Part shown: one piece after another, positions 27,185 through 35,910 of the stretch | Numbering within the stretch: the first letter of the stretch is position 1 | Layout: each line of letters starts with the position of its first letter | Notes under the pieces: generated by a model | What the model saw: only the letters and a program-made list of their open reading frames with translations | Database searches by the model: none | Told to the model about the DNA's origin: nothing | DNA from: Alphaproteobacteria bacterium | Lineage (GTDB): Bacteria > Pseudomonadota > Alphaproteobacteria > Rhodobacterales > Rhodobacteraceae | Assembly: GCA_030431825.1 (NCBI GenBank) | Contig: JAUIIJ010000010.1 | Span: forward strand, 1-64,000 | Length of the DNA: 64,000 nt | Direction of reading: 5' to 3' | Program-made: the position numbers and the translations under genes

Positions 27185-27886
27185 CTATTCTTCGTTATAC
27201 CGGTACCCGATACCATAGAGCGTTTCGATGGCCGAAAATTCGCTATCGGCGGACCGCATTTTCTTGCGCAGCCGCTTGATGTGGCTGTCGATGGTGCGAT
27301 CGTCGACATAAACCTGATCGTCATAGGCGACGTCCATGAGCTGATCGCGGCTCTTGACGAAACCGGGGCGCTGCGCGAGCGCCTGCAGCAGCAGGAACTC
27401 GGTCACCGTCAGCGACACGTCCTTGCCTTTCCAGCTGACCGAATGGCGCAGCGGATCCATGCTGAGGTTACCGCGCTCCATCACCTTGGTTTCCGGACCC
27501 GTGCCATCCGCATCCCGGTCGACCGCCTCCTGCCGGCGCAGCAGAGAGCGGATTCGTTCAACCAGAAGCCTCTGTGAAAAAGGCTTTTTCACGTAGTCGT
27601 CCGCGCCCATGCGCAGCCCGAGAACCTCGTCTATCTCATCATCCTTGGAGGTGAGAAAGATGACCGGCATCTGCGTCTTCTGGCGGATCCGCTGCAACAG
27701 TTCCATGCCATCCATCCGCGGCATCTTGATATCCAGCACCGCGAGATCGGGCATCTTCTTGTTGAACGCCTCAAGCGCGGCCAGACCGTCATTATAGGTT
27801 TCAACGTCAAAGCCTTCCGCCTCGAGCGTCATCGAAACCGACGTCAGGATATTCCTGTCGTCATCCACCAATGCGATCTTTGACAT
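27185..27886 (-). CDS. chvI: Response regulator ChvI
   Basis: This 233-residue OmpR-type regulator has a receiver domain with acid pocket DDD (8-10), phospho-acceptor Asp52 ([11 protein letters not shown]) and Lys in YVKKPFSQ. The winged-helix effector domain follows, with [18 protein letters not shown] near the end. It is the cognate partner of ChvG. It is divergent from pckA with a 339-bp intergenic region. Confidence 0.96.
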   Translation of the reverse strand: MSKIALVDDDRNILTSVSMTLEAEGFDVETYNDGLAALEAFNKKMPDLAVLDIKMPRMDGMELLQRIRQKTQMPVIFLTSKDDEIDEVLGLRMGADDYVKKPFSQRLLVERIRSLLRRQEAVDRDADGTGPETKVMERGNLSMDPLRHSVSWKGKDVSLTVTEFLLLQALAQRPGFVKSRDQLMDVAYDDQVYVDDRTIDSHIKRLRKKMRSADSEFSAIETLYGIGYRYNEE

Positions 27887-28225
27887 TCGAACTGCCCCTC
27901 TTTTTACCCACTCGTCACAGCTTTATCCAACTCTTCCTGACTTTGGAAATCCGAATCAATCCAAAACCGAGAATCGCGCGCCCCCAAACAACCAGCCCGT
28001 GCAGAAATATCATCGGAATGGCCGAATTGTCGCACTTTTGAGATCGGTGTCAGGTCGATCCGTGGTATGGTTGCGCTAAACGTCGCGGTGGTGGCGCTAA
28101 CTCGGGAAAGCGCCCTGTTCACCGTCTCTTACCGCATGTTAAAGGCAGCGTACATGGTGCCCGAACCTTGCCGTCGGTTGTGCGGTCATCGTCGAGCCGG
28201 GCGCCGAAACAGGAGATACGACCTA
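27887..28225. promoter_or_regulatory. chvI-pckA divergent regulatory region
   Basis: This 339-bp region has no gene. It contains the near-direct repeats TTGCGCTAA (28071-28079) and TGGCGCTAA (28092-28100), exactly 21 bases apart (two helical turns), a layout expected of a regulator binding one face of DNA upstream of pckA. AGGAG (28211-28215) precedes the pckA ATG at 28226. The left part near chvI is AT-richer (TTTTTACCCACTCG). I could not assign -35/-10 boxes. Confidence 0.4.
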
Positions 28226-29824
28226 ATGACATCTGGACGGGTAAACCCGAATTTTCGCCTGGAAGATCAGGGCATCAAAGGGGTTGAGAACGTACACTAC
28301 AACCTTCTGGAGCCCGCTCTCATCGAGAATGCACTGCGTCTCGGCGAAGGCGCGTTGGGCCAGGGCGGTTCGTTCATGGTCGAAACCGGCAAGTTCACCG
28401 GCCGCTCGCCCAAGGACAAACACGTCGTCATGTCCGACACCACGCGCGACACGATCTGGTGGGACAACAACGCCGCAATGGAGCCGGACGCCTTTGACCG
28501 CCTCTATGACGACATGATCGAACACATGAAGGGGCGCGAGTATTTCGTCCAGGACATGTATGCGGGAGCCGACCCGATCTATCGCGAGAATGTCCGCCTC
28601 GTGACCGAACTGGCCTGGCACGGGCTGTTCATCCGCCACATGTTCCGCCGCCCCGATCGCGAGGATCTCGACAGCTTCGTGGCTGACTACACTGTCATCA
28701 ACTGCCCCAGCTTCAAGGCCGATCCCGAGCGCCACGGCTGCCGCAGCGAGACCGTGATCGCGATGAACTTCGACCGCAAGCTGATCCTCGTGGGCAGCAC
28801 CGAATACGCGGGCGAGAACAAGAAATCGATCTTCTCGCTGCTGAATTACCTGTTGCCGGAAAAAGGCGTCATGCCGATGCACTGCTCTGCCAACCACGCG
28901 GTCGGCAACGCGGTGGACTCGGCGATTTTCTTTGGCCTGTCGGGCACCGGCAAGACCACGCTTTCGGCCGATCCCGACCGGATCCTGCTCGGCGATGACG
29001 AGCATGGCTGGTCCGATCGCGGCATCTTCAACTTCGAAGGCGGCTGTTATGCCAAGACCATCAACCTGAGCGCCGAGGCCGAGCCGGAAATCTATGCGAC
29101 GACCACCAAGTTCGGCACGGTCATCGAGAACATGGTCTACGACCCGGAAACCCGCGAACTGGACTTCAAGGATGACCGGCTGACCGCGAACATGCGCTGC
29201 GCCTATCCGCTCGAATATATCTCGAACGCCTCGCCCACCGCGATTGCCGGGCACCCCAAGAACATCATCATGCTGACATGCGATGCCTTTGGTGTTCTGC
29301 CGCCGATCGCGCGGCTGACCCCGGCACAGGCGATGTATCACTTCCTGTCGGGCTTCACCTCCAAGATGGCCGGGACCGAACGCGGGATCACCGAGGCCCA
29401 GCCGACCTTCTCGACCTGCTTTGGCGCGCCCTTCATGCCGCGCCGTCCCGAGGTCTATGGAAACCTGCTGCGCGACAAGATCGCCCAGCACGGCGCAACC
29501 TGCTGGCTGGTCAACACCGGCTGGACCGGTGGGGCCTATGGCGTCGGAAGCCGGATGCCCATCAAGGCCACGCGCGCCCTGCTGACCGCGGCGCTGGACG
29601 GCTCGCTGAGCGAAGTCGAATTCCGCAAGGACCCGAATTTCGGCTTTGACGTGCCTGTCGACGTGCCCGGTGTTCCCGAAGTCCTTCTCGACCCGCGCCG
29701 CACCTGGAACGATACCGCCGGCTATGACAAGCAGGCCGCCAAACTGGTCGAAATGTTCTCGAACAATTTCGAACAGTACCTGCCCTATATCGACGAAGAC
29801 GTAAAAGCCGCCGCAATCGGCTGA
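28226..29824 (+). CDS. pckA: Phosphoenolpyruvate carboxykinase (ATP)
   Basis: The 532-residue enzyme converts oxaloacetate and ATP to phosphoenolpyruvate, the first step of gluconeogenesis. It has [12 protein letters not shown] near the N-terminus and the kinase P-loop [16 protein letters not shown]. It also has [11 protein letters not shown] and the C-terminal [12 protein letters not shown](S)RM. The ATG at 28226 follows AGGAG. An in-frame extension to 28067 crosses the regulatory region and is unlikely. Its place beside chvIG and the regulatory PTS is conserved in alphaproteobacteria and ties gluconeogenesis to that system. Confidence 0.97.
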   Translation: MTSGRVNPNFRLEDQGIKGVENVHYNLLEPALIENALRLGEGALGQGGSFMVETGKFTGRSPKDKHVVMSDTTRDTIWWDNNAAMEPDAFDRLYDDMIEHMKGREYFVQDMYAGADPIYRENVRLVTELAWHGLFIRHMFRRPDREDLDSFVADYTVINCPSFKADPERHGCRSETVIAMNFDRKLILVGSTEYAGENKKSIFSLLNYLLPEKGVMPMHCSANHAVGNAVDSAIFFGLSGTGKTTLSADPDRILLGDDEHGWSDRGIFNFEGGCYAKTINLSAEAEPEIYATTTKFGTVIENMVYDPETRELDFKDDRLTANMRCAYPLEYISNASPTAIAGHPKNIIMLTCDAFGVLPPIARLTPAQAMYHFLSGFTSKMAGTERGITEAQPTFSTCFGAPFMPRRPEVYGNLLRDKIAQHGATCWLVNTGWTGGAYGVGSRMPIKATRALLTAALDGSLSEVEFRKDPNFGFDVPVDVPGVPEVLLDPRRTWNDTAGYDKQAAKLVEMFSNNFEQYLPYIDEDVKAAAIG

Positions 29825-29847
29825 CACTCGTCACGAAAAAACAGAAA

Positions 29848-29874
29848 CCGCCCCGATATTCGGGGCGGCTTTCT
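29848..29874 (+). terminator. Intrinsic terminator of pckA
   Basis: CCGCCCCGA (29848-29856) pairs perfectly with TCGGGGCGG (29860-29868) across a 3-base loop, followed by CTTTCTT. It begins 24 bases after the pckA stop. Confidence 0.9.
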
Positions 29875-29885
29875 TCTGACTGACC

Positions 29886-29988
29886 TAAAGCGTTTCGCGA
29901 TTAACTTGAAACATGTCGCATCAACTAACGCGTTGAAATCTTTGATTTCAGGCAGCGTTAGGTGATTCAGGTTTATCGCGAAACGCTA
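29886..29988. repeat. Dispersed palindromic element, copy 2
   Basis: The outer arms are TAAAGCGTTTCGCGATTAA and TTTATCGCGAAACGCTA. The inner arms are CTAACGCGTTGAAATC and GATTTCAGGCAGCGTTAG around TTT. It begins 12 bases after the pckA terminator stem and runs into the 3' end of the minus-strand gene at 29973-30335. That gene's last codons and TAA stop lie inside the element. Confidence 0.9.
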
Positions 29989-30335
29989 TGAGCTTGTTTC
30001 GCCTCTTGAACGAATAATTCCCGCCCTTCGGGATCACTTGCGATAAGACGATGAACGCTTCCCGAAACTGCTATATCCTGGACTATCATTGCACCTACAT
30101 TCTCCAGCCTTCGCTTCGCCTCCTCCAAGTCATCCACTTCGAATCCCAAAATAGCGGAGCGGCCTGATGCCTCAAGTCCAGGATAGATTTCAAGAACTTG
30201 CCCTCCAGTTTCACTGGCGAGGTGAATCGGCCCGGATCCATGTTGCTCTTCATCAAATCGCAGACCAACGCATTCGTAGACATTTGCAGTCAAATAGATG
30301 TCGCGTGCATAAAGCGTTAGGAACTTAATCGTCAT
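29973..30335 (-). CDS. Glyoxalase/VOC-superfamily small protein
   Basis: The protein has about 120 residues and a single VOC module (FLTLYARDIYLTANVYECVGLRF, then SAILGFEVDDLEEAKRRLEN and DPEGRELFVQE). It may be a dioxygenase-like, glyoxalase-like or resistance-type protein; its substrate is unknown. Base composition is clearly lower in GC than the neighbours, which suggests transfer. The last five residues (HSVSR) and the stop are encoded inside palindromic copy 2. The start is ATG 30335, or a TTG four codons upstream. Confidence 0.75.
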   Translation of the reverse strand: MTIKFLTLYARDIYLTANVYECVGLRFDEEQHGSGPIHLASETGGQVLEIYPGLEASGRSAILGFEVDDLEEAKRRLENVGAMIVQDIAVSGSVHRLIASDPEGRELFVQEAKQAHSVSR

Positions 30336-30502
30336 CTTCTCGACCAATCCTACATTTGGCGTCGATAGAACATTTGCGAGGAGATGACCACAATTTTGGC
30401 CTGCGGCCCGCCACTCTTCAAGCGGGGTTGAAGGTCAACAAGATGGGAAATGGATCGAACACCGCAAATGTTGCATTCTAATGAAACGTATCCGCCGGCG
30501 TC

Positions 30503-31270
30503 CTATCCGGTCAACCCGCGCCGCACGAGGTTCAGGCCGGCGACCAGCAGCACTGCGAGGGTTACTTTGCGGAAGGTTTTCTGGTCGATCCGGTCTTGCA
30601 GGCGGCCACCGACCCACATGCCGAGCATCGCGGGTACCACGAGGGCGATGGAGAGTGGCAGGGTTGCGATCCGCAGGACGCCGGAACTGATATGCGCGCC
30701 GAGGAGTGCGAGCGCGCCGAGGCCGTAGATCACGCCCTGAACCCGCATCTGTTCGGCCTTTGGCGTGTTCAACGCGGTCAGGTAGGCCACGGTCGGCGGC
30801 CCCCAGATGCCGGACAGTCCGCCGATGAATCCCGCCACCGCGCCGACCAGCGCCTCGATCCACTTGCTGGGTTCGCGCAGGGTAAAGCCGACCCCGGCAA
30901 GCTGGATCAGCGAAAAAAACGAGACCGGGATGCCGATCATCAGGAAGAACGTCGCGTCGGATACGCTGCGCACCAGTTGTGCGCTGGCCACCAGGAAAAT
31001 GAGACCGACCCCGAGAAACAGGCCAAACCGTCGCACCGAGGCCAGCGCCACCCGCGGACCATGTCGCAGCGCCTGGATGCCGTTGGTGGCCAGAGTGGGC
31101 AGGATCAACCCGGCCAGCACCAGTTCGGCCGGCAGGAACATCCCGAGGCCCGCCACGATGATCATCGGAAGGGCGAATCCGACCATGCCCTTGACGATCC
31201 CCGCAAGTGCGGTGATGGCAAAGGAAAGCGCGAGGGCACCGGGGCCGAGCAGGGCAAAAAGCGAGTCCAT
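30503..31270 (-). CDS. TauE/SafE-family sulfite exporter-type permease
   Basis: This 255-residue protein is made almost entirely of hydrophobic helices (about eight), with the family repeat start GIVKGMVGFALPMIIVAGLGMF and the second half AVAGFIGGLSGIWGPPTVAYL. The family moves anions such as sulfite, sulfoacetate or taurine breakdown products across the inner membrane. The substrate here is not shown. ATG 31270 was chosen, and an ATG five codons upstream is possible. It is divergent from mcd. The 167-bp gap on its 3' side is low in GC and holds nothing recognisable. Confidence 0.85.
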   Translation of the reverse strand: MDSLFALLGPGALALSFAITALAGIVKGMVGFALPMIIVAGLGMFLPAELVLAGLILPTLATNGIQALRHGPRVALASVRRFGLFLGVGLIFLVASAQLVRSVSDATFFLMIGIPVSFFSLIQLAGVGFTLREPSKWIEALVGAVAGFIGGLSGIWGPPTVAYLTALNTPKAEQMRVQGVIYGLGALALLGAHISSGVLRIATLPLSIALVVPAMLGMWVGGRLQDRIDQKTFRKVTLAVLLVAGLNLVRRGLTG

Positions 31271-31414
31271 GCCTGTTCTTATCATTCCCGCCGCTCGCTG
31301 CACCGCCAAAATGCCGCGCAATATTCGAAGGGATTGCGCTGTTATGGCGCATTTTTGTTGCGCTGCACCTGCGAAATGATTACCACCGTGCGGAACCAAC
31401 AGGAAGAGCGACTC

Positions 31415-33115
31415 ATGGCCCACGACGGACAGGATCAGACGATGACACATCATGAGAGCGGGGCGGTGATTCTGCCCGATCTGCTGAAACTCACCGCCGC
31501 CGCATTGCCCGCGGTTCAAGGTTACCTCGACAAGGCCCGAGACAGCGTTCGCGAGCGCGTTGTCGAAGGCGACCGCGTCTCTGGTGCGCTGGTCGAGGCC
31601 AACCAGACAGCGGCACATGGTCTCGCCTGGCTCGCAACCTATGCGCAGGCACTGCGGCAGATGCAGGCATGGGCCGAACGGTTGCAGTCAGACGGCAAGT
31701 TCGGCGAGATCGAACAACTGATCCATCAGATCGCCTTTGGCGAGTACCTGCACCAGATCGCGGGTGGCATCCCGATGAACCAGGGTGAAATCCTGCGCCT
31801 GCAGGAACTGGGTCTGGGCTGGGACGCGCTGTCCGGATTCCAGTGTTCCGAGGTGCAGAGCCTGATGTCCGGCGGCAACACACAGGCGGCGCGCACCCGG
31901 CTTGTCGACCTGATGCAGGAACAGGCGGGCAACATCATGTTCGGCGCCTCCGGCCTGGACGAAGAGCTTGAGATGATCCGCGAGCAGTTCCGTCGCTATG
32001 CCGTCGAAAAGGTCGAACCCAATGCGCATGACTGGCACCTCAAGGACGAATTGATCCCCATCGAGATCATCGAGGAACTTGCCGAGATGGGCGTGTTCGG
32101 CCTGACGATCCCCGAAGAACATGGCGGCTTTGGCCTGTCCAAGGCGTCCATGTGCGTGGTCTCGGAAGAACTGTCGCGCGGTTACATCGGTGTCGGCAGC
32201 CTGGGCACCCGCAGCGAGATCGCCGCCGAGTTGATCATCGCCGGCGGCACGGATGAGCAGAAGGCGCAGTGGCTGCCCAAGATCGCCAGCGCCGAAATCC
32301 TGCCGACGGCCGTGTTTACCGAGCCGAACACCGGCTCGGATCTTGGCAGCTTGCGAACCCGCGCGGTCAAGGACGACAACGGCAATTACAGGATCACCGG
32401 CAACAAGACATGGATCACACACGCGGCGCGCACCCATGTCATGACATTGCTGGCCCGCACCAATCCGGACACCACCGATCACCGTGGCCTGTCGATGTTC
32501 CTGGCGGAAAAGACGCCGGGCACCGACGCCGACCCCTTCCCCACGCCCGGCATGACCGGTGGCGAGATCGAAGTGCTCGGATATCGCGGCATGAAAGAAT
32601 ACGAACTCGGCTTTGACGGTTTCGAGGTCAAGGGCGAGAACCTCCTCGGTGGCGAAGAGGGCAAGGGGTTCAAGCAATTGATGGAAACCTTCGAATCCGC
32701 GCGCATCCAGACCGCCGCCCGCGCCATCGGCGTGGCGCAATGCGCGCTCGATATTGCAATGCAATACGCCCAGGACCGCAAGCAGTTCGGCAAATCGCTG
32801 ATCAACTTCCCGCGCGTCTCCGGCAAACTGGCGATGATGGCCGTTGAGATCATGATCGCGCGCCAACTGACCTATTTCTCGGCCTGGGAAAAGGATCACG
32901 GGCACCGATGCGATCTCGAGGCCGGAATGGCGAAACTACTCGGGGCTCGTGTCGCGTGGGCCGCGGCGGATAACGGGCTGCAGATCCACGGTGGCAACGG
33001 CTTTGCTCTGGAATACAAGATTTCGCGCGTGCTTTGTGATGCGCGCATCCTGAACATCTTTGAAGGCGCTGCCGAAATCCAGGCACAGGTTATTGCCCGG
33101 CGCATCCTGAGCTGA
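31415..33115 (+). CDS. mcd: (2S)-methylsuccinyl-CoA dehydrogenase (ethylmalonyl-CoA pathway)
   Basis: This 566-residue flavoprotein has an N-terminal extension of about 150 residues before the acyl-CoA dehydrogenase fold. That feature and the length fit Mcd of Rhodobacter and not a usual acyl-CoA dehydrogenase of about 385 residues. Motifs are TAVFTEPNTGSDLGSLRTRA, QYAQDRKQFGKSLINFPRV and the C-terminal QIHGGNGFALEYKISRVLCDARILNIFEGAAEIQ. Mcd oxidises methylsuccinyl-CoA to mesaconyl-CoA during acetyl-CoA assimilation. ATG 31415 follows AGGAAGAG. The upstream open frame is antisense to the permease. Confidence 0.88.
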   Translation: MAHDGQDQTMTHHESGAVILPDLLKLTAAALPAVQGYLDKARDSVRERVVEGDRVSGALVEANQTAAHGLAWLATYAQALRQMQAWAERLQSDGKFGEIEQLIHQIAFGEYLHQIAGGIPMNQGEILRLQELGLGWDALSGFQCSEVQSLMSGGNTQAARTRLVDLMQEQAGNIMFGASGLDEELEMIREQFRRYAVEKVEPNAHDWHLKDELIPIEIIEELAEMGVFGLTIPEEHGGFGLSKASMCVVSEELSRGYIGVGSLGTRSEIAAELIIAGGTDEQKAQWLPKIASAEILPTAVFTEPNTGSDLGSLRTRAVKDDNGNYRITGNKTWITHAARTHVMTLLARTNPDTTDHRGLSMFLAEKTPGTDADPFPTPGMTGGEIEVLGYRGMKEYELGFDGFEVKGENLLGGEEGKGFKQLMETFESARIQTAARAIGVAQCALDIAMQYAQDRKQFGKSLINFPRVSGKLAMMAVEIMIARQLTYFSAWEKDHGHRCDLEAGMAKLLGARVAWAAADNGLQIHGGNGFALEYKISRVLCDARILNIFEGAAEIQAQVIARRILS

Positions 33116-33125
33116 CGTCAGAATC

Positions 33126-33159
33126 GCATGCGGCCAGTAAATCTTGCTGGCCGCCATGC
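33126..33159 (+). terminator. Hairpin after mcd
   Basis: CGGCCAG (33131-33137) pairs with CTGGCCG (33147-33153), extended by GCATG/CATGC with one bulged C. It starts 11 bases after the mcd stop. There is no immediate T run, so factor-independent action is uncertain. Confidence 0.5.
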
Positions 33160-33188
33160 CTGAATGCTCAAAAAATGGGCATGTCTGC

Positions 33189-33283
33189 GTGTTTCCTCTT
33201 TCGGGCGAAACACGGCTCTTCCCGAGTTTCAGAGGCAGTCGGCGATAAGACCTATCCGAAAGGATAGGAACCTATCCTTTCGG
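33189..33283. other. Hairpin-rich intergenic segment with two mutually exclusive stems
   Basis: Stem one is GTGTTTC (33189-33195) with GAAACAC (33207-33213). Further on, CCTATCC (33251-33257) and GGATAGG (33262-33268) enclose a GAAA tetraloop. The same right half also forms a perfect 13-bp stem, CCGAAAGGATAGG (33256-33268) with CCTATCCTTTCGG (33271-33283), separated by AA. The last two stems share bases and cannot form together. No protein gene lies between 33116 and 33370. Confidence 0.55.
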
Positions 33284-33370
33284 AGCCGCAACCTATACGT
33301 GGGCCCTGATGTGATTGCTACCGCGATGTAGTATCTCATTCCCGGTATGCTGTATGGAGAGCACCGGGGA

Positions 33371-33586
33371 ATGGCACACTCTCAGGATCTCGGCTGGATT
33401 GTCGATGCGCTGATCGATCTGAATGCCTATTGCGAACGCGAGGGGCTGGAAGATATTTCGGATCATCTGATCGAGGCCATCGAATCCATCGCGCCGAGCG
33501 TGCGCAATCTGCCGGCGACCGTATCGCATACGGGACCCGCACCCGAGCATCAGAAGGTTCTCGAGGTACTGGAGCAACGCGGATAG
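33371..33586 (+). CDS. Small conserved-looking hypothetical protein
   Basis: This 71-residue protein starts MAHSQDLGWIVDALIDLNAY. It is mostly helical and acidic, resembling short Rhodobacterales proteins of about 50-70 residues with a xxWLxEALxDLxxY start and an HLxEA middle, whose function is unknown. GGAGAG lies 10 bases before ATG 33371. No membrane or signal segment is present. The gene stands alone downstream of the hairpin segment and convergent to recO. Confidence 0.6.
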   Translation: MAHSQDLGWIVDALIDLNAYCEREGLEDISDHLIEAIESIAPSVRNLPATVSHTGPAPEHQKVLEVLEQRG

Positions 33587-33682
33587 CGCATGGCTGGGCC
33601 CGGATCATTCACGCGACCTGAATTTCCGGGATGAGCGGGTGTATCGTGCGTGCGCTATTGTCGCGGCACTTTTCGCATCGCC

Positions 33683-34411
33683 TCAAACTTTCTTGGCCCT
33701 GACAAGATCGACAAACCGCGCCCGGGCATTGGGTAGCGGCCTGTTGCCCAATGCGGTGGCCACACGTTCCTCCATGAAATACCCCGTGGTTCCAAGCGCC
33801 TGCGCAATCTCGTGATCCGACGCATCCCGCGCGCCCTGCATGACGGGCGGTAATGGCAGCATCCGGTCGGCCCATTGCCCCGCACCTGCGCGAGAGACGG
33901 CGCGGCCCGATTTCGGCGACACGTATACCAGGTTCCGGGTACTGCCTGTCGCGGCGCAGCAGGAAAGATCAAGGCCGAAACCAAGCTCTTCCAACAACGC
34001 GATTTCCCATTTCAGGTAGGCCAGAGGCCAGATTTCGTCCTGCCCCAGAAGATCAAGCAATTGTTCGCTGCGCTTGTACAACTGGCCGTGCGGTTCGCGT
34101 TCGGGCAGGCAGAAGGCCAGCAACGCCGTCACCGCGTTCAACCCGGCGAGCGCCATTCTGCCCGACATCGCAGCGGCGGCGCGACTGCGCAGAGGTTCCA
34201 CCTGATAGGTGCCGATGTGGTCTTCCAGCCGCGCCCGCCAGAGCAGGTCGAGCTGTGCACCCGGCTGCAGGATGGGCGCGATCCGGCGGCTTGTCCCACC
34301 GCGCACGACCCCCGAATGGCGACCGTGATCTTCGGTGAAAACATCGATGATCGCCGCGGTTTCACCGTGGCGGCGCAGGGTCAGGAGTATGCCGTGATCG
34401 CGCCATTCCAT
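33683..34411 (-). CDS. recO: DNA repair protein RecO
   Basis: RecO (242 residues) anneals DNA and, with RecR, helps load RecA. It starts [21 protein letters not shown], the usual OB-fold N-terminus. The helical domain carries [18 protein letters not shown] and the family's zinc-region residues only partly: one CC pair and no complete four-cysteine set. An upstream in-frame extension reaches 34489 but leads straight into the repeat at 34490 and is rejected. It is the last gene of the lepB-rnc-era-DUF1491 direction. Confidence 0.9.
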   Translation of the reverse strand: MEWRDHGILLTLRRHGETAAIIDVFTEDHGRHSGVVRGGTSRRIAPILQPGAQLDLLWRARLEDHIGTYQVEPLRSRAAAAMSGRMALAGLNAVTALLAFCLPEREPHGQLYKRSEQLLDLLGQDEIWPLAYLKWEIALLEELGFGLDLSCCAATGSTRNLVYVSPKSGRAVSRAGAGQWADRMLPLPPVMQGARDASDHEIAQALGTTGYFMEERVATALGNRPLPNARARFVDLVRAKKV

Positions 34412-34483
34412 ACCGCAATAACCCACGCGCAGCGCCCGTTTGCAAGCGATCTCCGCGGGCCCGGCGCGCGCGGGGTGTGTCGC

Positions 34484-34576
34484 GTTCAACCTGAAACATC
34501 AGGTCGCACCCGACGCGCTGAAATCTCTGGTTTCAGGTCGCGCCCGGTGGTTCGGGGTCGTCGCGCAACGCCCTAT
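34484..34576. repeat. Dispersed palindromic element, GC-rich diverged copy
   Basis: This segment aligns along its whole length with the canonical element in plus orientation but with many A/T to G/C changes. It reads AACCTGAAACATCAGGTCGC, then a GCGCTGAAATC...GGTTTCAGG inner stem, and ends CGTCGCGCAACGCCCTATA. The inner stem pairs CTGAAATC with GGTTTCAG, where other copies pair TTGAAATC with GATTTCA. It abuts copy 3, which lies in the opposite orientation. Confidence 0.7.
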
Positions 34577-34679
34577 AGCATTTCGCGATAAACCTGAATC
34601 ACCTAACGCTGCCTGAAATCAAAGATTTCAACGCGTTAGCTGATACGACATGTTTCAAGTTAATCGCGAAACGCTTTAA
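34574..34679. repeat. Dispersed palindromic element, copy 3 (inverted)
   Basis: This is a canonical copy in reverse orientation: TATAGCATTTCGCGATAAACC at the left and TTAATCGCGAAACGCTTTAA at the right, with CTAACGC/GCGTTAG and TGAAATC/GATTTCA inner arms. The TAA stop of the DUF1491 gene (34676-34678) is formed by the element's terminal TAAAGCG end. It lies head-to-head with the diverged copy at 34484-34576. Confidence 0.9.
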
Positions 34680-35008
34680 TCCGCCAATCCCGGTTCATCC
34701 AGCAAACTGCGCCCTGACCTGTCCTCGACTTCGATCACCCAAAGATCGGGATCGCGATCGGTTTGACGCGCGATTGCCTGGTCCATCTCGGCCTCGGGCC
34801 CCTGTGCCAGCATGATCCATTGACGCTCGCCGCTCATCAGATCGAAACTGCGCTGAAACACTGTTGCCTGCCCGTTCAGCGTGTTTAGCTTGACCAGGAT
34901 CGCACCGGCGGAGTCATCCCCGTGGGTCACGACAAAAGCCGGAATATCCTGCAAACGCAGGCGCGCCAGATAGGCGTGCACCCAGAACTGGGCGGTCAGC
35001 CGCACCAT
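34676..35008 (-). CDS. DUF1491 family protein
   Basis: This 110-residue protein, found next to era in Rhodobacterales, starts [19 protein letters not shown] and ends with DPDLWVIEVEDRSGRSLLD, both typical of DUF1491. Function is unknown. Its ATG overlaps the era stop (TGATG), so translation is coupled. Its stop codon lies inside palindromic copy 3, so the original 3' end may have been replaced by the element. Confidence 0.85.
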   Translation of the reverse strand: MVRLTAQFWVHAYLARLRLQDIPAFVVTHGDDSAGAILVKLNTLNGQATVFQRSFDLMSGERQWIMLAQGPEAEMDQAIARQTDRDPDLWVIEVEDRSGRSLLDEPGLAD

Positions 35009-35910
35009 CACGCCCCGTCTTTGAAATCGAGACCCATCTCGGAATAGCGCTCGGCCTCTTCCAGCCAGTTGGGCCGCACTTTCACCTGCAGGAACAGATG
35101 CACCTTGCGCCCGAGAAATTCCGCCAACTCCTCGCGTGAGGCCTTGGAGACCGCCTTGATGGTTTCGCCCTTGTGCCCCAGAACAATCCCTTTGTGCCCG
35201 TCACGCACGACGTAGATGACCTGTTCGACACGGGCCGAGCCATCCTTGCGCTCTTCCCAGCTCTCGGTCTCGACAGTCATCTGGTAAGGCAGTTCCTGAT
35301 GCAGCCGCAGGGTCAGCTTTTCGCGGGTCATTTCGGCGGCGATCATGCGCATGGGAAGATCGGCGATCTGATCCTCGGGATAGAGCCACGGCCCCTCGGG
35401 CACCTCGGCGGCCAGCCATTCGCGCAGGGCCTGCACCCCGTGCCCCTTCTCGGCGGATATCATGAAGGTCTCGGCAAAGCCGTAGCGCTCGTTCATTTCC
35501 CTGGTCAGGGCCAGCAATGCCTCTGACGGGACGCGATCGATCTTGTTGATTGCGAGGGCAACCTTCCGGCCTTCTCCGATGTCCTGCAGCCCGTCGAGAA
35601 TGCGTTCGACACCTTCGGTCATGCCGCGATGCGCTTCGATCAGCAACATGACCACATCCGCGTCTGCCGCGCCGCCCCAGGCGGCAGCCACCATCGCGCG
35701 ATCCAGTCGCCGACGCGGCTGGAACAGGCCCGGTGTGTCAACAAACACCAGTTGACTGTCCCCCTCCATGGCGACGCCGCGGATGCGCGCGCGGGTGGTC
35801 TGAACCTTGTGGGTCACGATCGACACCTTTGCCCCGACCATCCGGTTCAGCAGGGTGGATTTCCCCGCATTCGGCTCTCCGATCAGCGCGACAAATCCGG
35901 CGCGTGTCAT
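35008..35910 (-). CDS. era: GTPase Era
   Basis: Era (300 residues) binds the 3' end of 16S rRNA and helps assemble the small ribosomal subunit. It has G1 GEPNAGKST (11-19), G3 DTPGLFQP, G4 NKID and a C-terminal KH domain with [22 protein letters not shown]. It overlaps rnc by 4 bases, and its stop overlaps the DUF1491 start. Confidence 0.97.
   Translation of the reverse strand: MTRAGFVALIGEPNAGKSTLLNRMVGAKVSIVTHKVQTTRARIRGVAMEGDSQLVFVDTPGLFQPRRRLDRAMVAAAWGGAADADVVMLLIEAHRGMTEGVERILDGLQDIGEGRKVALAINKIDRVPSEALLALTREMNERYGFAETFMISAEKGHGVQALREWLAAEVPEGPWLYPEDQIADLPMRMIAAEMTREKLTLRLHQELPYQMTVETESWEERKDGSARVEQVIYVVRDGHKGIVLGHKGETIKAVSKASREELAEFLGRKVHLFLQVKVRPNWLEEAERYSEMGLDFKDGA

Noticed and set aside
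25418-27577. 719-residue plus-strand frame
   Set aside because: It is antisense to chvG and chvI. There is no recognisable motif and no ribosome site.
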